Shown here piece by piece: positions 1 to 8,486 of a DNA stretch of 64,000 bases. Positions within the stretch are counted from its first letter, which is position 1. Every line of letters starts with the position of its first letter. Below the pieces are notes generated by a model. It was not told the DNA's origin. It searched no databases and saw nothing but the letters and a program-made list of their open reading frames with translations. The translations under genes were made by a program, and so were the position numbers. Origin of the DNA: an uncultured Oligoflexia bacterium (lineage in GTDB: Bacteria > Bdellovibrionota > Bacteriovoracia > Bacteriovoracales > Bacteriovoracaceae); contig CAKZJW010000030.1 in assembly GCA_937120495.1 (NCBI GenBank), positions 27,341 to 91,340 on the forward strand, given 5' to 3'.

Positions 1-243
1 GGTGATGATTTCTATGACCATTCATCTCAAACTTATCAAGCAGCAAATGACGATCAAGAAGATGATCTAGGGATGGAGTTTGATTTAGCATTTGACTATA
101 AATGGAGTCCATCAGTAACTGTTAGTGGTTATATTGGATACTATAAAGTTGGTGAATTCTATGCATTCACAAATGATACAAGTGAAGAAATTGAAGTTTC
201 AGATATCACTGCAAGTGGTATGAAAATAAATATAGGGTTCTAA
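1..243 (+). CDS. C-terminal end of an outer-membrane beta-barrel protein (partial)
   Basis: An open frame runs from the first base to a TAA at 241-243 and encodes the last 80 residues of a protein whose start lies outside the window. The residues alternate polar and hydrophobic (for example VTVSGYIGYYKVGEFY) and the chain ends in MKINIGF, a terminal aromatic residue as in many outer-membrane barrels. An Asp/Glu-rich stretch near residues 17-26 could be a surface or turn loop. The specific family cannot be told from this fragment. It is convergent with the next gene, with only 18 bases between the stops. Confidence 0.6.
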   Translation, partial: GDDFYDHSSQTYQAANDDQEDDLGMEFDLAFDYKWSPSVTVSGYIGYYKVGEFYAFTNDTSEEIEVSDITASGMKINIGF

Positions 244-256
244 TTTAAGAACCCTA
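233..256. terminator. Bidirectional hairpin between convergent genes
   Basis: AGGGTTC at 234-240 pairs with GAACCCT at 249-255 around an 8-base AT-rich loop, and a T-A pair at 233/256 extends the stem. It overlaps the stop codon of the upstream plus-strand gene and lies 6 bases from the stop of the minus-strand gene. The T-tracts on both sides are short, so efficiency is uncertain. Confidence 0.5.
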
Positions 257-261
257 ATTAA

Positions 262-2463
262 TTATCTATACATCATCATTGGATTTGATTGGTAATTATA
301 AAGTCCTGGGTTTGATTGAAGATAACCCATCTGCCCAGGCATCATCATTTGTCCCCCCATATATTGTTGTTGAGGTTGAAAGAATGATGGATATCTACCT
401 TGATTATAATTATTCATCATAGGATATCCTGAATTATTTTGTGGCTGACCATAATATGGTCCTGGCCTGAAACCTTGATTCTGCATATAGCCCTGATTAG
501 GCATAAAACCTTGGTTAGGCATCATCATCGAGCTTGGGTTTCTTTGAAGATTCATCATCATCTGCTGGCTCGGCATATTATTAGGATTATACATAGAAGG
601 AAAGTTTGGTGGCTTAACCTCTGTTAGGCTTAGGTCACTTTCTTTTTTGGTAACTTTCTTTTCTTTTTTACCAGTTGAGTAATACTCATCTCTGTAGCCT
701 TCAAGCTTTGCCCACTCATCATGCTTCTTTTTGTAAGTACTCGCCATTCCATTACATAGGTCGAGTCTTGAGCTTGGAACAATATATTTTGCTTTAGCAT
801 CAGCAATTCCATCCTCAATACAGTACTTCAGTTTATTTTGATACCAACCACCATAACTAGCATATTGGTTTTTGCGCTGACACTGTTGCATAACTTGTTG
901 TTGAATTTGTCCGCTATAAGCTCTCCAGGCTGCATCACCTTGAACTTTTTTCGTTTTTAACTTTTCACACGCTGCTAACTTTTCAGCATATTCTTCAGAA
1001 ATATCTTCATCTGGATTTTTTAAAACTCTTTCTCTTTTATCGTATTGAGATTTTGCTATCTCTGTATAGCTAGAAATAACATCATTTAAATCCTCTACTT
1101 CCATCATATCATCAATTTTGTCTGAGAATTTACAACTACTATTATCAACTGAATATGCCTGACAGGCAGCTTTTAAAGAGATCAGTGACTTATGCATCTT
1201 TAGTGTTGCATTTTTCCAAAGAGGATCTTTAATTGGAGCTTTTTTACTCATTGAAATAAAATGAGCATAATCTTGTGGCTCAAAATATGGCTTTACCATG
1301 TACTTAGATATTTTCTTTGTAAGATCTCTAATTTTCTTTTCAATCTTCGCTTTATCTTCTTCAGACTCTGCACTTTCTAAATCTTTCATCAAGTTAACTA
1401 GTAAGTTTTTATTACTAGCATCTGCTGAATTATGAGACTCATCATTAAAGTGCTTCTCAATCATAAGACCATAGAAGTCATCAAATAACTGAGCGTACTT
1501 AGAAGTATCAAGTTTTGCTAATGTTCCATCTTTGACAGCTTTATCAAATTCTTTTTTCGCTTTAGCAACTTTATCTAAAAGGTCATTTTTCATTATTTCT
1601 TCTAACTGATAGTAAGTTCCCGAAATATTTTGAAAAGAATCTAAATTATTATAAATATTTTGATAATTTGCTTCATTACAAAGTCTATTAGCTTTATTAA
1701 TTAAAACTTGCTCTTCAACATCAGACTTTGAATAAATTTTAAAACCGTCTGCCTGAATATTTTCATAAAAGTAACACTCATTATTTTTATGCAGTGTTTT
1801 TGCTGAAAATACTTTTTGCATATTATTAAATGCTGGTCCTCTTGAAACAAAAACAAGATCCCCTGTTTTTGTAAGACCAGGCTGATCAACATCAAAGTTA
1901 GCTTTTACAATTTTATTTTTTTCAATTTTTCCATCTTTAAATACACCAGTTTCTTTTAGACAACTAACAAAGCCATCCATTGTTGGTGCAAACTTTTTCT
2001 TAGACGAAACAATTTTATCTGAAATCATTGTATGTACTTCAAATTCACATTCGTTTAGCCCACAAGACTTAACCTTTGTTTCAAAGCTATGAGGTTTACC
2101 GTTACCTGCAGGATGAAAAACGAAATCAAGCATGCTATTACAATTTGCAATCATTGGTCCGCCGAAAATATTTAAATTTCCAGTCGAGGGGTCATGAGTC
2201 GGAGTTAGACTTGCATCTTTTCCTCTCAAAAGTCCCATTACAAAACTAAGCGGTAAAGAACGTTGATCTTCAGAAGCACAACTTGCTGTTGTCTCCATCG
2301 TTTCACCTGTCGTTATCTGTGACGGCTTAACTCGTGTTATAGATTGGCTTGTTCTTACCTCTTCTTTAGAGTCATCTAATGCATCCATTAACGAGCCATT
2401 TAACTGCGCGTAAGAGCCAAAGCTGACAATAGATAAAGTTAGAGTTAATAAACATTTTTTCAT
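262..2463 (-). CDS. Secreted protein of unknown function with Met/Gln/Asn/Tyr-rich C-terminus
   Basis: A 733-residue protein with a clear signal peptide (MKKCLLTLTLSIVSFGSYAQ, cleavage likely after Ala19). The body, about residues 60-600, is Lys/Glu-rich, mostly helical in look, and carries about a dozen cysteines, so disulfides in the periplasm or outside are plausible. From about residue 615 the chain becomes low-complexity, with Met runs and imperfect repeats such as MPNQGF, MPNQGY and MQNQGF. I do not recognise a family. The start has a GAGG ribosome site 7 bases upstream. The gene lies 83 bases downstream of another secreted-protein gene on the same strand, so the two may be co-transcribed. 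Confidence 0.75.
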   Translation of the reverse strand: MKKCLLTLTLSIVSFGSYAQLNGSLMDALDDSKEEVRTSQSITRVKPSQITTGETMETTASCASEDQRSLPLSFVMGLLRGKDASLTPTHDPSTGNLNIFGGPMIANCNSMLDFVFHPAGNGKPHSFETKVKSCGLNECEFEVHTMISDKIVSSKKKFAPTMDGFVSCLKETGVFKDGKIEKNKIVKANFDVDQPGLTKTGDLVFVSRGPAFNNMQKVFSAKTLHKNNECYFYENIQADGFKIYSKSDVEEQVLINKANRLCNEANYQNIYNNLDSFQNISGTYYQLEEIMKNDLLDKVAKAKKEFDKAVKDGTLAKLDTSKYAQLFDDFYGLMIEKHFNDESHNSADASNKNLLVNLMKDLESAESEEDKAKIEKKIRDLTKKISKYMVKPYFEPQDYAHFISMSKKAPIKDPLWKNATLKMHKSLISLKAACQAYSVDNSSCKFSDKIDDMMEVEDLNDVISSYTEIAKSQYDKRERVLKNPDEDISEEYAEKLAACEKLKTKKVQGDAAWRAYSGQIQQQVMQQCQRKNQYASYGGWYQNKLKYCIEDGIADAKAKYIVPSSRLDLCNGMASTYKKKHDEWAKLEGYRDEYYSTGKKEKKVTKKESDLSLTEVKPPNFPSMYNPNNMPSQQMMMNLQRNPSSMMMPNQGFMPNQGYMQNQGFRPGPYYGQPQNNSGYPMMNNYNQGRYPSFFQPQQQYMGGQMMMPGQMGYLQSNPGLYNYQSNPMMMYR

Positions 2464-2546
2464 ATAAACCTCTATTTAGTAGTACTCGTCTACTCTAATC
2501 GGTCTATACGAAGAAAATCTTTAAATTTCTTTCTAACTATTCTGAA

Positions 2547-3521
2547 TTATAAGATAAATTGAGGTTTTAGCTCTGTTATTACTTGGCTTTCTACAGATTT
2601 TATAGATTTTTTATAAGTATTTATTCTTTTATAATAAGTTTGATCTGTATCTTCTATAACTTGAATTCCCTTAAGAGAGATTTCGAACTTTTTATCTCCA
2701 GGTAATTTAAAAATTATTTGTTCTGGAAATTCAATGTTTGAAGAAAATGAAGCATAGTTTGATATTTCAAATTCTACAGAACCATTTTCTGTTTCATATT
2801 TTAAATTTAAAAGTCTGTGTGTGGAATTATCAAATTTTAAAAATAGGTCGTCTTCTTTGTATGTAAGATAGAATTTTTTATCTTGAAAGACTCTTTGAAC
2901 TTTAACACCATCATTTATAAAGTTCATTCCCAAGATATTTTTAATTTTTTCCTGATGAGCAGAATCAGCTCCAACAAGTGGATTCACGACATCTGCGTTA
3001 TCTTCAGCAACAGCCTTTAAATACTTTTTATACTGATATAATAGATTCGCTTGTTCTTTATTTATGTTTTGTTTATTTGGTTTAATATTTTTATCAAACT
3101 CATGAAGAGTATTAATCATTGATCTTGAACTATTAACAAGCAAACTCTCTAATAGAGAATAAAACAATTTTGTTTCAAGTAGTTGCCCCTTTAAAAAACT
3201 TGTTAAATTTGAATTTACCTTTAGAGCATTTATGAATTCTGGTGCAAATGATTTATTTCTATAATCGACTTGGATAAAGTTAACGCGTTCTTTATCATTT
3301 TTTCTCATTAGCAATTTTACAGAAGAGCTTTTAACCTCTGCGTCCTCCAGCTCAGCATCTGTTCGCTTCACCTCTTGAACATATATCCTTGCAACAACTG
3401 TTTTATTTTCTATATTTGTGTTGTTTCCATTCCTAAAAAGAGAATCAATAGTAGGAATATGTGCGCTACTTAAGTTTGAAAAAATTAATGTAATTATAAT
3501 GAAGCTAATCTTCTTGTTCAT
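2547..3521 (-). CDS. Exported protein of unknown function
   Basis: A 324-residue protein with a signal peptide (MNKKISFIIITLIFSNLSSA, then HIP). The mature part has a Lys-rich helical middle and a C-terminal half of alternating beta-like segments (YLTYKEDDLFLKFD, ENGSVEFEISNYA), suggesting a periplasmic or outer-membrane-attached protein. There is no lipobox and no recognisable family. It is divergent from the barrel gene at 3570, with a 48-base gap that must hold both promoters, and is followed on its own strand by the Met-rich secreted protein. Confidence 0.7.
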   Translation of the reverse strand: MNKKISFIIITLIFSNLSSAHIPTIDSLFRNGNNTNIENKTVVARIYVQEVKRTDAELEDAEVKSSSVKLLMRKNDKERVNFIQVDYRNKSFAPEFINALKVNSNLTSFLKGQLLETKLFYSLLESLLVNSSRSMINTLHEFDKNIKPNKQNINKEQANLLYQYKKYLKAVAEDNADVVNPLVGADSAHQEKIKNILGMNFINDGVKVQRVFQDKKFYLTYKEDDLFLKFDNSTHRLLNLKYETENGSVEFEISNYASFSSNIEFPEQIIFKLPGDKKFEISLKGIQVIEDTDQTYYKRINTYKKSIKSVESQVITELKPQFIL

Positions 3522-3569
3522 GTAATATCCATTGTCTATAATATTGTTTTATACAGTATAAGGTAAGAT

Positions 3570-4454
3570 ATGAATCTATTAAAATATTTTGTTTTATTTT
3601 CTATGACATGGAGCATTTTTTCTTATGCTGCAATTCGAGATCTTGAAACTACTCGACTACAATCAACCTCTGGCGCTGGTGTTGCTTCAATACTGGTGAA
3701 TGAGGCTTCATTTCTCAATCCTGCATCTATAGTTTTTGTTCCGACTTCTGCATTCTATTATCAAAATGGTACAAGCAAGCACTCTAAAGACTCAGATAAA
3801 AGAGCTCGTGATTTCTCAGATGGAGCAAGTGAAATTTATTTATTATCAGACTCGTCTGGTCAGTTAAAAGGTAACTTTAGCTATCAAAGACAGGCTGAAA
3901 ATCAATTTAGAAGAACAAGATTTACTAGCTCATTTGCTTCAAACTATGGAAAAAAGACAGCAATTGGAATCTTATATCGCTATACAATTGATGAAGAAAT
4001 TAGAAAGGATGATGAGAAGAAGTTTCATCAAGGGGTCATTGGTCTTACACATATACTTTCAGAGAAACTTATCTTTGGTGCAACTATTGTAGATCCATTT
4101 TTATCAAATAAAGAAGATGCTAGAGCAATATTAGGTATTCAGTATAGCGTTGTAGGAAGTTTAACATTGATACTAGACTATGGTGCTAACTTCAATGATG
4201 ACCCTGAGCGAAACTCCTTTACTCGAGGTGCTTTGCAGATAAATTTCTTTAAAGATCTTTATTTAAGAACAGGTCGTTTTTCTAATAACATCACTGGACT
4301 TGATGGTGCATCGTGGGGGATTTCTTGGATTGGGCCTAGGCTTGCTCTAGAGTTTGCGACTAAAACTTCAGAGGTAGCACAAGAAAAATCTAACTATCTC
4401 TTCGAAGATGAAAAAATTATTGAAAGTTCATTTTCGGTAGCTTTAATTTTTTAA
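3570..4454 (+). CDS. Probable outer-membrane beta-barrel protein
   Basis: A 294-residue protein with a signal peptide (MNLLKYFVLFSMTWSIFSYAA). The mature N-terminus (TTRLQSTSGAGVASILVNEASFLNP) resembles the start of small OmpP1/FadL-like and PorV-like barrels, where a Gly/Ala-rich segment precedes 'xNPA'. The rest is a succession of amphipathic strands (GNFSYQRQAENQ, TAIGILYRYTID, SLTLILDYGANFN) ending in FSVALIF with a terminal Phe, as expected for BAM recognition. Substrate is unknown. It is followed after 4 bases by the CFI-box protein and then the LptF/LptG-type permease, so an envelope-biogenesis operon is plausible. Confidence 0.7.
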   Translation: MNLLKYFVLFSMTWSIFSYAAIRDLETTRLQSTSGAGVASILVNEASFLNPASIVFVPTSAFYYQNGTSKHSKDSDKRARDFSDGASEIYLLSDSSGQLKGNFSYQRQAENQFRRTRFTSSFASNYGKKTAIGILYRYTIDEEIRKDDEKKFHQGVIGLTHILSEKLIFGATIVDPFLSNKEDARAILGIQYSVVGSLTLILDYGANFNDDPERNSFTRGALQINFFKDLYLRTGRFSNNITGLDGASWGISWIGPRLALEFATKTSEVAQEKSNYLFEDEKIIESSFSVALIF

Positions 4455-4458
4455 TTAT

Positions 4459-5226
4459 ATGAGCGATACAAAAGAAGAGTCTCGAGAAGAGAGACAAAAA
4501 AAACTTACTCTACAAAAGCAATTCTCCAAGCGAATAACTGTCGCTCGCCAGGGAAGAGAAGCATTTCTTGAAAAAGACTATGTTAGTTGTATGCGTAAAT
4601 ATAATGAGTACTTAAAAATTCTTGCTGATACAAAAGAAGTCGACGATATCTTTAAGTTAAACCCTTCTTTGTTTGGTGATGAAACTCAAATCTCAGAATT
4701 ACTTCTAATTAGTCATATCTACTGGGAAATGGCTCGAATTTATGAGATGACTCCAAAGTTTCAAGCAAATTTTCAAAAGTCACTAAATCAATTTATTAAA
4801 TTTACAATCAATCAGCCCTTCCAAGTCTTGAATGCTGAAATGCTTAGAAAGTATATTAAGATAAATGGAAAAAAATCCAGGCATGTAAAACTTTACTCTG
4901 AATCATATTCACAGATCTTAATCGAATCAAGAAAGTGCTATATTGCGACTATATGTTTTGGAGATATTCATCCAACAACAGATCGTTTGCGTATTTTTAA
5001 AGATGAATTGTCTAACTGGCCATTGGGCTTAGAGCTTATTGCTCTATACTATAAATACTCAACAAAGTTTGTCTTGTTTTTAGAAAAACATTTTTTAATA
5101 AAGAAAGTTTCAAAAGCAATACTAGGCCCTATTTTGTTAAGCTTTTCAATACTGACACAAACAAGTATATTTAAAAGATGTTCTTATTATCTAAAATTAT
5201 TGCAAAAGAGTGGTTCAAAGCTTTAA
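4459..5226 (+). CDS. CFI-box C-terminal domain protein with helical TPR-like N-terminus
   Basis: A 255-residue protein without signal peptide. Residues 1-150 are charged and helical, with a pattern like one or two TPR helices (EAFLEKDYVSCMRKYNEYLKI). Residues 160-222 match the CFI-box C-terminal domain: Cys160 in CYIATICFG, then LRIFKDEL, PLG and a hydrophobic LIALYYKYS helix. In described members the motif is CFIATAAYGS followed by the same 'FRD..L....G' pattern; function is unknown. The C-terminus overlaps the start of the permease gene by 49 bases in another frame, implying translational coupling. Here Phe and Ala of the box are replaced by Tyr and Ile/Cys. Confidence 0.75.
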   Translation: MSDTKEESREERQKKLTLQKQFSKRITVARQGREAFLEKDYVSCMRKYNEYLKILADTKEVDDIFKLNPSLFGDETQISELLLISHIYWEMARIYEMTPKFQANFQKSLNQFIKFTINQPFQVLNAEMLRKYIKINGKKSRHVKLYSESYSQILIESRKCYIATICFGDIHPTTDRLRIFKDELSNWPLGLELIALYYKYSTKFVLFLEKHFLIKKVSKAILGPILLSFSILTQTSIFKRCSYYLKLLQKSGSKL

Positions 5227-6269
5227 TTGGCTCTATTGTTGTTTTATTTATACTAATTACAGTTGGCGATATTGTTAATGGTTTCCTTCGAAGTTACTCC
5301 GCAAAAAGAGTCTTTATAGAATACTTCTTAAAGATGCCCGATCTAATGGGTAAAATGCTTCCAATAAGTTCTTTATTAGCAACATTATTTTCTATCAATA
5401 AACTCAAGGGTCATAGTGAACTTATCGCAATTCTCTCTGGTGGATACTCTGCTCTAAAAATCTATTCACTCGTTTTAATTTGTTCTTTATCTATTGGTGC
5501 TGTTCAATTTTTGAACCTTGGTTTTTTATTACCGAAAGCGAATCAGATAAAAAGAGTTCAATTTGAAAAGAGTAGAAAAAATGAAAGTAGATATCTTGCC
5601 AGAAGTAAAGTTGGAAGAGGTGGTTTGCTTTGGTATAAATCTGATGATTACTTTGCATCGTTTAAGGCTTATGACAGAACTAATAAAGCATTAAAAAATG
5701 TTACTTTCTATTTTTATTCTCCAGAGGGCAAAACTACTAGTATTTACAAGGCTCAATCTGCGAGTTTTATCAGAGATTATAAATGGCAATTTGAGAACTT
5801 AAAAGTTTTGCAATTTCTAGATAAGGAAAATTTCCCTAAATATAAAAGTATCAAAAAGTTACTTGTTACTTTAAAAGAGGAGCCTACAGATTTTGGACAA
5901 TTTGAATCTGATATAACAACTCTAGGGTTCTTCTCTCTTTTTAACTTTATCTCTAGGCTAAGAGATACTGGAATAAACTCTTCAGAATATGAAATAATGC
6001 TATACGAAAAAGTATCGCTTTCTCTTATTTGTATTATTTTTTCATTATTTCCGCTAGTTGGCGTTTTCTCTCCAAATAGACGAAGTGGCTCATTTGGAAA
6101 AAGTGTAACTTTAGCCCTTGTATTTACCATTATGTTCTGGCTAGTTTATTCATCAGTTATTGCTATGGGCAACAATGGTACTATTCCTCCTCTACTAGCA
6201 ACTATGGGAATTCCAATTATTTTTATCCTTTATATTCTTTTTACAATTAAACAAAAGAGCAAACTCTAA
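5178..6269 (+). CDS. LptF/LptG-family (YjgP/YjgQ) LPS export permease
   Basis: A 363-residue inner-membrane protein of the length and layout of LptF/LptG: hydrophobic segments near residues 15-35, 55-75 and 95-115, a soluble beta-rich periplasmic part (about 130-265) and three closing membrane helices (about 275-360). The segment SSLLATLFSINKLKGHSELIAILSGG corresponds to the conserved coupling region contacting LptB. LptB2FG drives lipopolysaccharide to the outer membrane through LptC/A/D. Whether this is LptF or LptG cannot be decided by eye and the second permease is not in the window. It starts inside the CFI-box gene. Confidence 0.85.
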   Translation: MFLLSKIIAKEWFKALIGSIVVLFILITVGDIVNGFLRSYSAKRVFIEYFLKMPDLMGKMLPISSLLATLFSINKLKGHSELIAILSGGYSALKIYSLVLICSLSIGAVQFLNLGFLLPKANQIKRVQFEKSRKNESRYLARSKVGRGGLLWYKSDDYFASFKAYDRTNKALKNVTFYFYSPEGKTTSIYKAQSASFIRDYKWQFENLKVLQFLDKENFPKYKSIKKLLVTLKEEPTDFGQFESDITTLGFFSLFNFISRLRDTGINSSEYEIMLYEKVSLSLICIIFSLFPLVGVFSPNRRSGSFGKSVTLALVFTIMFWLVYSSVIAMGNNGTIPPLLATMGIPIIFILYILFTIKQKSKL

Positions 6270-6306
6270 GTCTTCGCTTTCATTAGTAAATATGCTATAA
6301 ATACTT

Positions 6307-6885
6307 ATGGAAAAAATGCTAGAGAACTATGAATTATCTGGAAGTGAATTAGAAATTATTACTTACCCAGACCCAGTATTAACGACTGTTGCTTCAGAGG
6401 TAGAAGAGTTTAACGAAGACTTAAAAGAGCTTTGTAAAAATATGCTCTATACAATGTATCATGCGCCTGGAATCGGTCTAGCGGGCCCACAAATTGGTAT
6501 TGGAAAGAGAATATTTGTTCTTGATGTTGATTTTGCAAGGGAGGAGACTTCCGAGGATTCTGGAGAATTCGTACTTTCAGATTTTAATCCAAAGATTTTT
6601 ATTAATCCAAAAATTATTAAAACAGAAGGACAAACAACTTATCAAGAAGGCTGTTTAAGTTTGCCTGGAATTTATGAAGATGTTAAGAGGTTTGAAAAAG
6701 TTGAAGTTGAATATCAAGATACTGATGGAAATATGCATACAGTAGAAGCAGAAGAATTATTTGCAATTTGTATTCAACACGAAAATGATCATCTTGATGG
6801 AAAAGTATTTATTGATAGATTGAGTAATCTGAAAAAGACCTTCTTTAAAAAGAAACTTATTAAAGCGAAAAAGCAAGAAGGCTAA
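6307..6885 (+). CDS. def: Peptide deformylase
   Basis: A 192-residue enzyme that removes the formyl group from nascent N-terminal formyl-methionine. All three family motifs are present: GIGLAG at 55-60, EGCLSLPG with metal ligand Cys116, and the HExxH site as HENDH with ligands His158/His162 and catalytic Glu159. Asn at the third position of HENDH is uncommon (usually Ile, Met, Cys or Val). There is a short acidic insertion near residues 79-92. A second Met at position 4 could also be the start. fmt follows after 2 bases, giving the usual def-fmt pair. Confidence 0.97.
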   Translation: MEKMLENYELSGSELEIITYPDPVLTTVASEVEEFNEDLKELCKNMLYTMYHAPGIGLAGPQIGIGKRIFVLDVDFAREETSEDSGEFVLSDFNPKIFINPKIIKTEGQTTYQEGCLSLPGIYEDVKRFEKVEVEYQDTDGNMHTVEAEELFAICIQHENDHLDGKVFIDRLSNLKKTFFKKKLIKAKKQEG

Positions 6886-6887
6886 AT

Positions 6888-7823
6888 ATGAAAAAGCTTA
6901 ATGCTATCTTTATGGGTACTCCCGATTTCTCTGTACCAAGTTTAGATCTTCTTAATAACCATCCGCAAATAAATTTAAAAACTGTTATTTCAATGCCCGA
7001 TAGACCAGCAGGTAGAGGACAAACTCTCAAGTCACCAGAGGTAATTGATTACGCGAAAAAAAACAAAATCAATTTTTTTCAAACAGAAAATATAAATAAA
7101 GAAACAGAATTCATTAACGAATTAGAAAAAGAAAATATCGATATTGTTATTGTTTTAGCTTTTGCTCAATTTTTAGGTAATAAGATACTAAGTTTACCTA
7201 AAGTTGGTTGTTTTAATATTCACACATCGCTACTACCTAAATATCGGGGTGCCGCTCCCATTCAATATGCATTATTAAATGGTGATAAAACAACAGGTGT
7301 TTCTATTCAAAAAATGGTTAAAAAAATGGATGCTGGAGATTTAGTTATTTCCAGTCCTTTAGATATAGGAAATGAAGAAAATGGTGGTTTGCTCTACACG
7401 CGATTAAAGTACCAAGCAGCCTTGAGTTTGAATGAGCTTATTCTGTTAGTTGATGCAGGAAAACTTACTTACACTCCACAGAATGAAGAGAATGTAAGCT
7501 TTGCACCTACTTTAAAGAAAAACGATGGTTTTTTAAATTTTAAAGAAGAAACATTTGAACAGATTAAAAATAAAATTAGAGCTCTTGATCCTTGGCCTGG
7601 AACGTTTTGTTTTTTAGATAAGAAAAGATTAAAAGTTTTTAGTATTTTTAAATCAACCGAAAAACTAGCTCCAGGAGAAGTATTTGTTAGCAACAATAGT
7701 TTTTTTATTGGTTGCAAAGATCAAAGTCTAGAACTTATCGATGTACAACTTGAGGGGAAGAAAAAGTCTCAAATGGCATCACTACTAAACGGTCTAAAAA
7801 AAGAAATTACAATTAACCCCTAA
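6888..7823 (+). CDS. fmt: Methionyl-tRNA formyltransferase
   Basis: A 311-residue enzyme that transfers a formyl group from 10-formyl-tetrahydrofolate to Met-tRNAi. It opens with FMGTPDFSVPSL and contains SLLPKYRGAAPIQYALLNG, the SLLP formyl-THF motif, followed by GVSIQKMVKKMDAGD. A smaller C-terminal OB-like domain (about 205-311) includes IRALDPWPGTF, seen in full-length Fmt. It directly follows def (2 bases) and precedes rpe (8 bases), so the three are probably one transcript. Confidence 0.97.
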   Translation: MKKLNAIFMGTPDFSVPSLDLLNNHPQINLKTVISMPDRPAGRGQTLKSPEVIDYAKKNKINFFQTENINKETEFINELEKENIDIVIVLAFAQFLGNKILSLPKVGCFNIHTSLLPKYRGAAPIQYALLNGDKTTGVSIQKMVKKMDAGDLVISSPLDIGNEENGGLLYTRLKYQAALSLNELILLVDAGKLTYTPQNEENVSFAPTLKKNDGFLNFKEETFEQIKNKIRALDPWPGTFCFLDKKRLKVFSIFKSTEKLAPGEVFVSNNSFFIGCKDQSLELIDVQLEGKKKSQMASLLNGLKKEITINP

Positions 7824-7831
7824 GGATTATT

Positions 7832-8485
7832 ATGATAACGATAGCTCCAAGTATTCTAGCTTCTGACTTTTTAAATCTTCAAACGGAAATTGAGGCCTTT
7901 GATGGAAATTCTAACTTATGGTTTCATCTTGATATAATGGATGGTCACTATGTTCCAAACTTAACATTTGGACAAACTGTCGTTAAAAATATCTCTAAGG
8001 TTACTTCACATAAACTGGATGCTCACTTCATGGTGAATAACCCTGAAGATTATATTTCAAGTTTTAAAGATATTGGTATTTATAATTTTACTTTCCACTG
8101 GGAGAGCGTTACCCACCATGATAGTTTAATAAGTGAAATAAAAAAGCATTATCCATCTGTTGGTATTGCCTTAAACCCTGGAACTGATATCACTGTAATT
8201 CCTGAGTATATTTTCAAGGAAATTGATTTAATATTAATTATGTCTGTGAACCCTGGTTTCGGTGGGCAATCATTTATACCAAGTTCTTTAGAAAAAATTA
8301 AATATTTAAAAAGTATCAAAGAAAAGTTTAATCTTAATTTTCAAATACAAGTTGATGGAGGCATTAATGATCAAAATGCTCCAAGCCTTATTAAAGCTGG
8401 TGCCACAAATTTAGTAGCCGGTTCTTATATATTTAAAAACAATTCAAATGAATACCCAAAGAAAGTAGAAAGTTTAAGGAAATAG
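7832..8485 (+). CDS. rpe: Ribulose-phosphate 3-epimerase
   Basis: A 217-residue TIM-barrel enzyme interconverting ribulose 5-phosphate and xylulose 5-phosphate in the pentose phosphate pathway. Signatures: PSILASDF at the N-terminus, HLDIMDGHYVPNLTFG with metal ligand and catalytic Asp, VNPGFGGQSFIP phosphate loop and QVDGGIN with the second catalytic Asp. The ATG has AAGGA 6 bases upstream. It is the last housekeeping gene before hutH, which starts one base after its stop. Confidence 0.97.
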   Translation: MITIAPSILASDFLNLQTEIEAFDGNSNLWFHLDIMDGHYVPNLTFGQTVVKNISKVTSHKLDAHFMVNNPEDYISSFKDIGIYNFTFHWESVTHHDSLISEIKKHYPSVGIALNPGTDITVIPEYIFKEIDLILIMSVNPGFGGQSFIPSSLEKIKYLKSIKEKFNLNFQIQVDGGINDQNAPSLIKAGATNLVAGSYIFKNNSNEYPKKVESLRK

Positions 8486-8486
8486 A

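Noticed and set aside
5777..6130. 117-codon minus-strand frame inside the LptF/LptG-type gene
   Set aside because: Shadow of a recognised gene with no ribosome site or domain.
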